NCBI GenBank assembly: GCA_011947345.1
Contig: JAAVTG010000236.1
Coordinates: forward strand, 1 to 33,528
Direction: 5' to 3'
Length of the DNA stretch: 33,528 nt
From: Phytophthora quininea
Taxonomy: Eukaryota; Oomycota; Peronosporomycetes; Peronosporales; Peronosporaceae
Within the stretch, counting starts at the first letter, position 1. Every line of letters starts with the position of its first letter. Below are positions 21,421 to 30,779 of the stretch, piece after piece. A program made the position numbers and the translations under genes. Below the pieces are notes generated by a model that saw nothing but the letters and a program-made list of their open reading frames with translations, did not search any database and was not told where the DNA came from.

Positions 21421-24400
21421 TTACTGCTGGCTCGCGGAGGCGTTGAAGATCTGCTCCAACGTGGTCTGCGAGACGCTGTACTCGCGGATCGACAGCTGCG
21501 TCTTGGCGTTCTCCACCAGGTCGAACACATGCGATAGACGCAGGTCGACGTTGCGGTCCTGCTGGTCGAAGATCTTGAACCAGCACGAGTCGTGGCGCCG
21601 CTCCAGCACCTCGATCGACCCAAAGTTCTCCTTCAGGAACGCCGCCACGTTCTCGAACTGCGTCTCGGTGGTCCACCACGCGGCAAAGCCGCTCGCCAAG
21701 ACGTACCCGTCGCGCTTGGCCAGGTTGGCGATCGTGTGTCCGGTCGGGTGCGTGTTGACGATCTTCTCGAACCACGAGGCGTTGCCCAGCAGTCGGCACT
21801 TCTCCTCGAGCTCGCCTTTGCCGATGCGAGTGTCAGGCGAGTCGAAATAGCGCGACGCAAGCGCTGCCACGTCTTCCGCTGACGGCGTCTGCAGCTTGGC
21901 GTCGAACATGAGACCGTCGCCGAAGCGGTTCTTCAGGTGCTGCACGCTGCCGAGACACTTGAGCTCGCCACCGACCATGATGCCGACGCGCGTGCACAGC
22001 GCCTCGCACTCCTCCATGCTGTGCGTCGTCAGCACCACCGTCGACTCCTTGTTGTACGTCGAGATCTCCGAGATGACGTCCCACATGAACCGTCTCGAGA
22101 CCGGGTCCATGCCGGTGGACGGCTCGTCGAGGAACAGGATCTTCGGCCCGCCGATCATCGCGATGGCCACCGACAGCTTGCGCTTGTTGCCGCCGCTCAA
22201 ACTGCCCGCCAGTTTGTTTTCGAACGTCGTCAGGTTCAATTGCTCCATCTTCTGACGCACCACGTCGTCCAGATCCGCACTCGAGACACCCTTGATTTTG
22301 GCAAACAGCTCCAGGTGCTCGCGAACCGTCAAGAGATCGATCAGCGCGTCGAACTGCGGACAGTATCCGATCTGCCGCCGGACTTCCACTTGCTGCGTCA
22401 TGATGTCGAAGCCGCTGAGAGTCGCCCTGCCGGAGGTCGGCACGATATCACCCGTCAGCATCTTCATCGTCGTGGTCTTGCCAGCGCCGTTGATTCCGAG
22501 GAAGCCGAAGCACTCGCCCTGCTTGAGACCGAACGACAGGTCCTGTACAGCCACCTTCTCTCCCTTGGGGTAGACCTTGCGGAGGTTTTGCAGCTTGATC
22601 ATGTCGTTGTCCGCTCCGCCGTTCAGGACGCGCTCCGCTTCAGCTCCGACGTCTTCATCAATCTCGCCATGCTCCACTGGGATGTCAGGGTCTTTGGACA
22701 TAGAGGCTTTGATCTTCGGGAACGTCAAACCGTAGTCGATGGCCACGGCGAGAGCGAAGTAGATGACCGCGTCCAGATCAAGTAGATGATCTCGTACCCG
22801 GTGTTATCCAGCGCGAATGGGTCCTTCGAGGGCGCATTGTCTGTCTCAGATCCGCCAGTGTACGTGATCTCTATGATGGTCAGATTCAGCAAGCCTCGGC
22901 CAAGACAGAACAGTGGTGAGAAGCGCCAAATGAACTGCAGCCCGTCATCCACACTCTCCGTACTGTTGATGACTTGCACAAGGAAACGATCATCAGAGCG
23001 AGCCCCAGCACGAAGTTGATGAGGATCATGTACGTCTGCGAAGACGCCGGATCGGTAAACACGTACGACCAGCAGTACGCGTGGGGACAAATCGCCAGCC
23101 CAAACAGCAGCACCAGCACGATCACGGCAATGAACGTCGAGTCGGTGCACGTTTGACACGAGCTGGATCCTGTTAGCGCGCTCACGTCGAAGGCCTGGAA
23201 CAAGGCCAGCGCGATGACGGCGGGGATCAGGTAGACGGAATAGTCCCAAATGAAGTTCGCAGTCCAGAACGCGTTGATGTTAGCGCCGGATACCAGTTGC
23301 TGGTGCTTGGAGTTGTGGTCTGGAGACCTTCTCGGACCAGCATCACCACAATGGATGCCGGATAGTAAGCGAAGGAGATCACGATGAACAGCACGGCAGC
23401 GAAGGAGATGTACGCCGAGAAGAGCGCGGTGTTTTCAGCGGTAAGAGGCAACGGATGATCATTCACCGTCAAGCTCAGCGAGGAGGGTCCGATGCTCGAG
23501 TCGTGCTGGGTGGTCATGAGGCGAAAGAGCGACTGGTCCATGAACGCCTTGAAGATAATTGAGCCGTGCGTCAGCGTCGTGTTGATGAGCACGTTGTAGC
23601 CGAAGACGTTGTTGTCCACGTCTGCGTGGATGAGGTATCCACCGAACTGGTCCGCGATCTCTTCGGTGTACGCTCGACTGAAGATCTTCTCGCTCAGTCT
23701 GAGCTGGTAGCCTGTCGCGTCGGTCGCGTTGATGGTCGGGTCGTTGACGACGTCGAAGACGGTAGGCGAGTCGCTCGAGTACGGCGGGTTGCCGATATCA
23801 CTCTGGCTGAGCGTCACGATGGATGCGCCGGAGAAGTAGTCGCTGCCCAGCGCAGTCTCGCACCACTGGCCGGAGCTCTGCTCACAGAAACTTGGTAGCA
23901 GCACTTCGCCAGCTTGGGAATCCAACTTGGACAACTTCAGCGCCATGAACGGGTCGTTGTTCGTGATCCCAGCAGCCTTCAGGATGGACAAACCGAAGAT
24001 GAGCCACACCACCGGCAGCAACAAGCCCACCCCGAACAATTTCTTGTCCCTCCTGGCCATGCGGAACCGCTTCTGGATCATCGCCACCAGTTGCGTGACG
24101 AACACCGAGTGCAGACCGCCCACCGGCAACGAACTTCCTTGTCGATCAAGCCCGTAGTAGCAATTCTCCGCCGCCTTGTCGCCGACAATGGGGAGGCTGT
24201 CTTGCGGAGCTACGACGTGTTGCTTCACTCGGTTCTGCAGCGTGTGCTGCTCCTCGTCGGACTCCTCGGCCACCTTGATGAACACTCCTCCATCGTCGTC
24301 ACTGAAATGCCGTACGACAGCACCGCCAGCTTCTCCAGACTCTCATCCAGCTTGTGGAACATCTGTGGGAAGAGCGACGAGCTGTCGAGGGGTAGCTGGA

Positions 24401-27192
24401 ACGCGATCTCCGTGCCCACGTTGCTCAGCACAGTGCTGGACGGGATGTAGCGCCTGACAAAGTTGATCATGTTCGCGTCGTCGCAGCGCTCCTCCTTGAC
24501 GATGGTCAAGTTGTAGCCCACGCCGAAGCGGTTCTTGAGGAACAGCGCCGACCCGCAGCATCGCAGCTCGCCCTCGGCCATGATGGCGATACGGTCGCCC
24601 AGGATGTCGGCTTCGTCCATGAAGTGCGTCGTGAGCACCATCACGCGGTCCTGGCGGTTGGCCATCAGGATCTCCCACGTGCTGCGGCGCGAGTACGGGT
24701 CCATTCCGGAGGTCGGTTCGTCCAGGAACACGAGCGAGCTGTCGCCCAGCAACGAGATCGCCACCGACAGCTTCCGCTTCATACCTCCGGACAGAGCACT
24801 GGAAATCGTGTCGCGCTTGTCCACGAGTCCGACCTCGCGGATCTTGGCCGTGACCTCGTCCTTCACTCTTCGCCCCGATAGCCCTTGATGCGAGCGTAGA
24901 ACTCGAGGTGGTCTTGCACGGACAGCTCCGGTACAGTACGTCGTGCTGGAAGCAGATGCCGAGCGACTCGCGGAGCTCGTCCATGTCTTCCCGCAGCGAG
25001 TCCGTGGAAGGTGGCGTCGCCTGCGGTCGGGGGCACACCCGTGAGCTGGAGATCAGATCGATTGCCTGCTGCCGTTGTTGTGGCCGAGCAGACATGTGAT
25101 CTGGCCCGAGTACATGATGACATGCCCCTTCACAGCCCCTTTTCAGACTGGAATTCCGAAGACCCTGCACCGACAGCGCCTCACCTGTCTGTTCCTGGTC
25201 CTTCAAGTCGGCGCTCACCTGCTCGACGTTGGGGTTCACCTCCACTTCCAATGCAGCTGCGTCTTCGTTGGTTTTGGCGGCGGACTTGCGGAACTTCCAG
25301 TACGACGTACACGGACGTACGGAAGTACCCTTCTCAGCATACTCTCGGCCTTTCAAAGTACCTCCGAGCACGTGTACTTGTCGAGGGCGAAATAGTAGCA
25401 GCGCCGTGGAGAAGCGAAAGTTTTTAGTCAGCGCTGGCGAACGAGAACGACGCCCGACGTTTCCGGAAGCGCGACGCTTCCCGAAGACGAGCGCTGCCGG
25501 TGCCAAGATGCGACCGCGTCTGGACGACTCTCCGACGACGAGTCGTTGAACCCGCCGTGACGACGTATGACGAAAAGAGGATGAAGCCGATGTAGACGCC
25601 CGTGCGCGACCGCGAAACAGTGCTGATCATGAAGGCGAAGGCAACGCTGAGATGAAGACGGAAGAAGAAGAGGAACAGCAGCAAGGCGCTCGAGTTCGGG
25701 AACAGCTCGGCCACGGCCGCGATCGTCTGCAGAGCGCGCAGCTCACGAACAGGATGACGATGTACGTGATGAACCAGGAGATGACGATGCTGGACTCCTT
25801 GACGCCCAGGATCTTCATGAGCTCTCGCGAGCGTCTCCCTCTCGGACATGAGACGAGGATCGAGGATCTTGACAGGGCAGGTACGTGAGGATGAAGAAGA
25901 TGGGGAAAGCGTCAGTGATCGAGTCGTAGAAGGACGAGGACGTGAACGTGTCGATGGGGAACGGCGTGGTGAGCGCTCCGAGGTACGGCTGCGGTGCCTG
26001 ACGTAGCGGGGTCAGCAGCGCTGCGAGCGAGCTGCATTGGCAGTGCTGTGACAGACGACTGCCAAGCAGCTGATTAGACAAGAGGTCGGCGTACTTGGTG
26101 GCGGGGTCGTTGACGATGGTCTCCAGAAGACGGGAGTCCAGGTCGGTCGAGGACACTGCAGTGGCATTGATCTGGCACGCGCCCGTCGTGGACTTGGTGC
26201 TCGCGTCCCAGTCCGGCAGGCAGTTGACAAAGCGCGTGACGAGCGTCTGCAGCGTCATGAAGCCGTTGGTGGTGTACTGCTGGTAGTCGGTCGTCTCGAG
26301 CTTGCGGGTGAACGAGTCCCAGACGGAGGCGCCGTCGACTGTCTGGGGATGTATCGGTTGTCGTTGCTGTTCCCGACGTAGGTCGAGTTGAGTCGCAGCG
26401 AGTACTCGATGGACGACGGCTGGCCGATGGCGTCGCTACTGGTCGGGTACTGCGTGAAGACGATGGCGCCGAAGATACGAGGTTTGTCTGCCGTCTCGGC
26501 GTAGCCCGAGGACTCGACGTAGCTCTCGAGGTCGTCCTCAGTGTCGAAGAAGACGGTGCTGTCCTCGAAGGAGGATGATGACGAGCTGCGACTGCGACGC
26601 GTTGGCCGAGGCGCTGCCGTTGACGACCACCGTCGGGTACCACCGCTTCATGGTCTCGAAGAAGTAGTTGCGCGTGAAGGCGTCGTCGGGGGCGATGGCG
26701 ATCTTGAAGGGCGACACGCGGCCCTCGCACTCGGCCGGCAGCACGTAGGGCGACGACGCGTTGAGACTGACGCGGCCGCCGAGACTCATCTCGCGCTCGC
26801 AGATGGAGCGGTTCTCGGCCGTGAAGGTCTTCATGAGTCGCCCGTAGTCGAACGAGTGGAAGCCCAAGTGCAGCAGCAGCCCCGAGAGCGTGGACTCGGG
26901 CGTGGCGAACAGGGGTGGTGTCCTGGCCCACGAGGGACCAGCCGGCGGGGTTGAAGAGGTTGTAGGACGTGGTGCCGGTGGTGAAGCCTGGGGCACGGTC
27001 TTGTCGCTGGTGGTGGTGCGCACGATGTCCATGACGGCGATGATGAAGCACGGGCGTGATGATCTCGAAGAGCAGCGCCACGGGGTGTTTGCGCTTGAGC
27101 AGCCAGTTCTTGCGCAGCAGCACCGGCACGAAGCGGAGGTGGCCTGAGCGCTTCTTTGGCGGCTGTGACGGTGGCGGCAGTAGCTGCTCCAT
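21421..27192 (-). CDS. ABCA: Full-size ABCA-type transporter, copy 1, multiply frameshifted
   Basis: An ABC subfamily A exporter of about 1,920 residues, laid out TMD1-NBD1-TMD2-NBD2; the family moves lipids across membranes. The ATG at 27192 opens [19 protein letters not shown], then a first membrane helix and a long extracellular loop. In NBD1 the Walker A region (about 25040-25090) is scrambled, but the signature [10 protein letters not shown] (about 24775-24803), Walker [12 protein letters not shown] and TTHFMDEAD are intact; the NBD closes with VTTMEEV. In TMD2, hydrophobic segments such as [15 protein letters not shown] and [14 protein letters not shown] are seen. NBD2 is complete: GINGAGKTT (about 22471-22499), [32 protein letters not shown], and the terminal [12 protein letters not shown]. 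Breaks are frequent, densest between 24.87 and 26.95 kb. Either the gene is a pseudogene or the consensus is poor; see findings. Confidence 0.9.
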
Positions 27193-27434
27193 TGCAGGTA
27201 GCACTGTTGCCTCGGAAGCAAATTAGAGAGTGAGTGCAGGTGAACTTCAGCGTTTGGCGTTTAGCATTGCATGTTTGGCGTCGTAGTAATCATGGCTCAG
27301 GGCAATCAAAAGTTTCGATTGCCTTTTGGACGATCAACCAGTGGACAACGGCAACTGCAACAAATGTGCAAAAGTGTACACGTTACAATTTGGGATCGAG
27401 AGGCAAAGCAACTCTCTTGCCTCCTTCTAGATGC
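27193..27434 (-). promoter_or_regulatory. Upstream region of ABCA copy 1
   Basis: 242 bp between the AP-4 beta stop and the ABCA start, both on the minus strand. It must carry the ABCA copy 1 promoter. It is not similar by eye to the DNA ahead of ABCA copy 2. Confidence 0.4.
27252..27281. repeat. Direct repeat of GTTTGGCGT, 21 bp apart
   Basis: GTTTGGCGT occurs at 27252-27260 and 27273-27281 within the ABCA copy 1 upstream region. The spacing is two helical turns, which would put two bound factors on the same face of the DNA. It may be chance. Confidence 0.35.
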
Positions 27435-29050
27435 CTAGCCAAAGAGCACGCGGCACAGGTCCGCAAACTGCGCTCCCGAGGCCTCGTCTTCGCCCTTAAT
27501 GGTGGCGCGCAGCGTGCCGTCGGACTTCTCCACAAGCGTCTCGGACAAGAAGAAGCGACCTTGCGTGTCCTGCGCGTAGAAGAAGAATTTGTACTGCGGA
27601 CCCACGTCGCCAGACGCCATTGTGACGATGCCGCGCGAAGCGAACGCTTGCTCCAGCTCGTTCTGCGGAGGCAAAGTCGGCAGCTGCACGACCACCTCGG
27701 ACACCACAGGCCGACTTCCCAATGACTTTGGAACGCGCCGGCGTCCATTACCGGGTTTGGTACCAACGCAAAGGCTGGTCCAGCGGCAGGCGGTGGCGGT
27801 CCGCTCAATGCAGAAAAGTCCATGTCCAGCAGATCCATACTAGGAGCTGCCTGCTGCGGGGGCGGCGCAGAGTTGCGCTGTTGCTGCTGCGGAGGCTGTG
27901 GGCCGTTGTCGTAGTCACCTTCGTCGTCCCTTCTTCGTTTTCGTCCTTCGTCGTCGAGGGGGCAGTGACGCCTGCCATATGCGAAGGCGAAACGAACAGC
28001 TCGCTGGGCTTGTTGTACACTACGGCAAGCGAGTTGAACTCCTGGAAGAGTTTGTCTTTGAGGTCCGTCTCGATCGACTCGGCGAACACTCCAACCGTCT
28101 CTTCAATGCGGAACTGAGCGACGATAGCAGCCGCCTGCTCGGTTGATTGCTGCTCAAGCAGTCGGTAGTAGAGCAAAGCGCGGTCTCGCACATCCTGGTG
28201 GTTCGAGTCGTTGATAGCAGACTGCAGCAATCGACCGAGCATGCTCTGCATCTCAGGAGGACGCTTAAAGAAGAGCTTCATCGTCGAAGCCAGCAGCTCC
28301 AACAGCACGCTCGGTGCAGCCTCGTCGCTGAACTCATCGATGAGCTTCTCCAGGACGTACGGCGCACGGCGTAAATCTTGACCAAACTCACCCAGCATCC
28401 AGACGACTGCAGCCTTAGCAGCAGGCTGCTCCACCGCGCCGATGATCCGCGGCAGCACGGGCAACACATCGTGACGCTTGTCCGGGTACTTCCGCAGCAG
28501 ATCTTTCATGACCACAAGACTCTCGTCGCGCACGTAGTCGAGATCTAGCTCCAAGAAGTCCACCATTGTATCCATGATGTGGTCCTGCATCTGTTCTACG
28601 CGCTGCTCGGCCGCCCGCTGGCGTTGCGTCCGCGCGCGGCACATTCCCTGGTACTGTTGAGGCACCGTGTTCACAGACAGGTTTGCTGACAGCAATATCC
28701 GCAATAGCGCGAATGGCACGACGCGCCAGTTCCTGGTCGACGTCCGTGACGTACTCGCTGAGCTCCGTGATGATGTCGCCGACGTTGCTGCCGTCAGCAA
28801 CAAGCGCCAGAACGTCAATCTTCACGTACTTGACGTGTGTGGGCTCATTGTAGCGGTTGTAGAACTGTCGGTAGTCGCGGCTAAACACGTGCGGCTTCTT
28901 GCCAACGAGCAGCAGAATGTGGTGCAGAACGCAAAGTTGATCTCAGACTGCCGCCGGCCATCAGAGTCAGTAGAGGCTGACGCATACGCTCGTACACTTG
29001 GTCCTGGATCTGCTCCATGCCCGAGACTGCGTCAGGTTGAAGAAGCACTT
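27435..29050 (-). CDS. AP4B1: AP-4 complex subunit beta, C-terminal two thirds (severed from its N-terminus)
   Basis: Beta adaptin of the AP-4 coat adaptor, which sorts cargo at the trans-Golgi network. From the break at 29050 it reads KCFFNLTQ, QVYERMRQPLLTLMAGG, HHILLLVGKKPHVF, FYNRYNEPTHVKYVKIDVLA, WMLGEFGQDL, APYVLEKLIDEF and MLGRLLQSAIND, then DVRDRALLYYRLLEQQ; these match the beta4 trunk better than beta1/beta2. A disordered linker (DLLDMDFSALSG) leads to the small beta4 ear (FFFYAQDTQGRFFLSETLVE), ending at TAG 27437-27435. AP-4 beta has only this one small C-terminal ear domain, which supports the call. Frame breaks lie near 28950, 28710, 27810 and 27720. There is no start codon of its own. 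About 538 residues. Confidence 0.88.
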
Positions 29051-29085
29051 GGCAGCAAGCACACCAAGCCTCGAGTCTCTTGTCG

Positions 29086-30055
29086 ATGGCCGCCATGTTC
29101 CCGTCCATGGGCGGCATGAATCCTTCGTACCCGTCGCAGGGGCCTCCTCCCGGGGGCATGCCCCCTCCGCCAGGTGGCAACCGGGCGCCCCTCGCGCCCG
29201 CCGGTGGCAGCAACCCCAACTACTTCACGGACAAGAAGAAGGGCGAAGTCAACGAGCTCAAAAATGTGCGTATCAATAAGAGTATAACTTGGCAAACACA
29301 TCAAGTAAAGACTAACGTATGCTATTGCCAGCTCCTGCGCGAAGTGACCGTCGAGAAGGACGTCAAGCGCAAGCGCGAGATCATCAAGAAGGTCATCGCC
29401 TACATGACGTTGGGGATCGACGTCTCCAGGCTCTTCAGTGAGATGGTGCTGTGCGTAGACACCAGGACCTCATCTCCAAGAAGATGGTGTACCTGTACCT
29501 GACCAACTACGCGCAGAAGAACTCGGAGCTGGCCATCATGTGCATCAACACGCTGCTCAATGACTGCCGCAATGAGGATCCCATGGTGCGCGGCCTGGCA
29601 CTGCGCTCGCTGTGTTCTCTTCGACTAGACTCCATTCTTGAGTACATCCACGACCCGCTGCAGGCCTCGCTGACTGACACCAGCGCCTACGTGCGCAAGA
29701 CCGGCGTGATCGGCATTCTGAAGGTCTACTCTTTGAACCCGGAGATCATTAAGGAGAGCGACATGATCGACACACTGTACAACATGATCCGCGACCGCGA
29801 CCCGCAGGTGGTCTCCAACTGCCTCGTGGCGTTGAACGAGATCATGGCGGACGAAGGAGGCATCGCCATCAACCAGCCCATTGTGCTGCACCTGTTGAGT
29901 CGGATCTCGGACTTTAACGAGTGGGGGCAGTGTAATATCCTGCAGATCGTAGCGAAGTACAAGCCCACGGGCCCGGACGAGGTGTTCACGATCATGAACA
30001 CGTTGGAGCAGTGTCTACGTGTGTCCAACAGCGCCGTGGTGCTGGGCACGACGCG
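29086..30055 (+). CDS. AP4B1: AP-4 complex subunit beta, N-terminal third (inverted relative to the rest)
   Basis: The ATG at 29086 opens MAAMFPSMGGMNPSYPSQGP, a Pro/Gly/Met-rich leader, followed by YFTDKKKGEVNELKN, then after a 66-nt intron LLREVTVEKDVKRKREIIKK, YMTLGIDVSRLFSEMV, KKMVYLYLTNYA, DPMVRGLALRSLCSLRL, YVRKTGVIGILKVYSLNPE and EWGQCNILQIVAKYKP. This is the start of the beta adaptin HEAT-repeat trunk. Similarity stops at AVVLGTT (30053); what follows (RRILTVTVVRYHV) is not adaptin. The missing next residues (KCFFNLT) are found at 29050 on the other strand. One frameshift near 29450. About 301 residues. The piece alone would not form AP-4. Confidence 0.88.
29266..29331 (+). other. AP4B1: Intron of the AP-4 beta N-terminal piece (66 nt)
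   Basis: GTGCGT at 29266 and TATTGCCAG ending at 29331, with CTAAC near 29313 as branch site. It joins GEVNELKN to LLREVTVEKD, giving the usual adaptin start (ELK..LR...V). Confidence 0.85.
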
Positions 30056-30779
30056 GCGGATCCTCACTGTGACGGTGGTACGCTACCATGTTGCATACCG
30101 GGTAGTCATTTGAGACCAGGTAGTCACTTAAGAGCTCAGCAAAAAAAATTAATCTTATTTTTTGCACGCTTCGAACGGTTTGCTTTGTCTGGCGAGGAAG
30201 GCGACTTCGTTAGTGTCCTACTAGCCCCTTTAGCCGTCACTACGCACGATGTTGTTGATATGAGTCGCTCGTTCGAGCTCCTTTTGGTTGATTACCCGGG
30301 GAAATCATTACCCCAGGCGGCGAGATACAGGGTACCACGCTGGACTACAGTGTAGTCGGTTGCGTCGCAAATCCAGCGGCGGCAAAGGCAAAGGTTCCCA
30401 CGCGGAAAGCAGCATCTACAACAGCGATCTCGTCTCAAGGGGTTTGATCACCAACCTCGGGCTGATCGCCGATCGCTGATCGGGCCTTGCGCCATGGATT
30501 ACGCTCGGGCGTACTCTTCACCTTCGACTGGCTGAAGAATATCCAGCAGAGGACAGCGGTGGCTCGACGAGACCAACGCCAGCAACCTTCCCTGCGTCCT
30601 CTGTCTTACACAAGCACTACTAACAAGAATGTAGGTGACAGGCGATCATTGAGCTGACTCGACGCAGTGGGTACGGCGGAACGTCAATGGCGCTCAAGAT
30701 TCTCGTCCACGGCACCTCATTCCGCAACTTGCGCTCCAACCAACACATCACCACCACGTCAGTGCTAAACTAGCTCGTC
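30056..30779. other. Intergenic DNA ahead of ABCA copy 2; probable displaced AP-4 beta promoter
   Basis: No gene recognised. Short plus-strand frames (30011-30355, 30288-30479) lack motifs. An imperfect 14-bp repeat (GGTAGTCATTTGAG at 30101-30114, GGTAGTCACTTAAG at 30119-30132) lies close to the inversion break. If the adaptin N-terminal segment was flipped, the left part of this stretch is the former AP-4 beta promoter (minus sense), and the right part is the ABCA copy 2 promoter. Confidence 0.4.

Noticed and set aside
21937..22785. 282-codon plus-strand frame with many Arg/His/Leu
   Set aside because: Antisense to the ABCA NBD2, whose motifs are intact on the minus strand.
27435..29050. 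Assignment of the adaptin to AP-1/AP-2 beta
   Set aside because: The trunk segments (APYVLE..., MLGRLL..., VRDR..YYRLL) and the single small ear fit AP-4 beta; the larger two-part beta1/beta2 appendage is absent.
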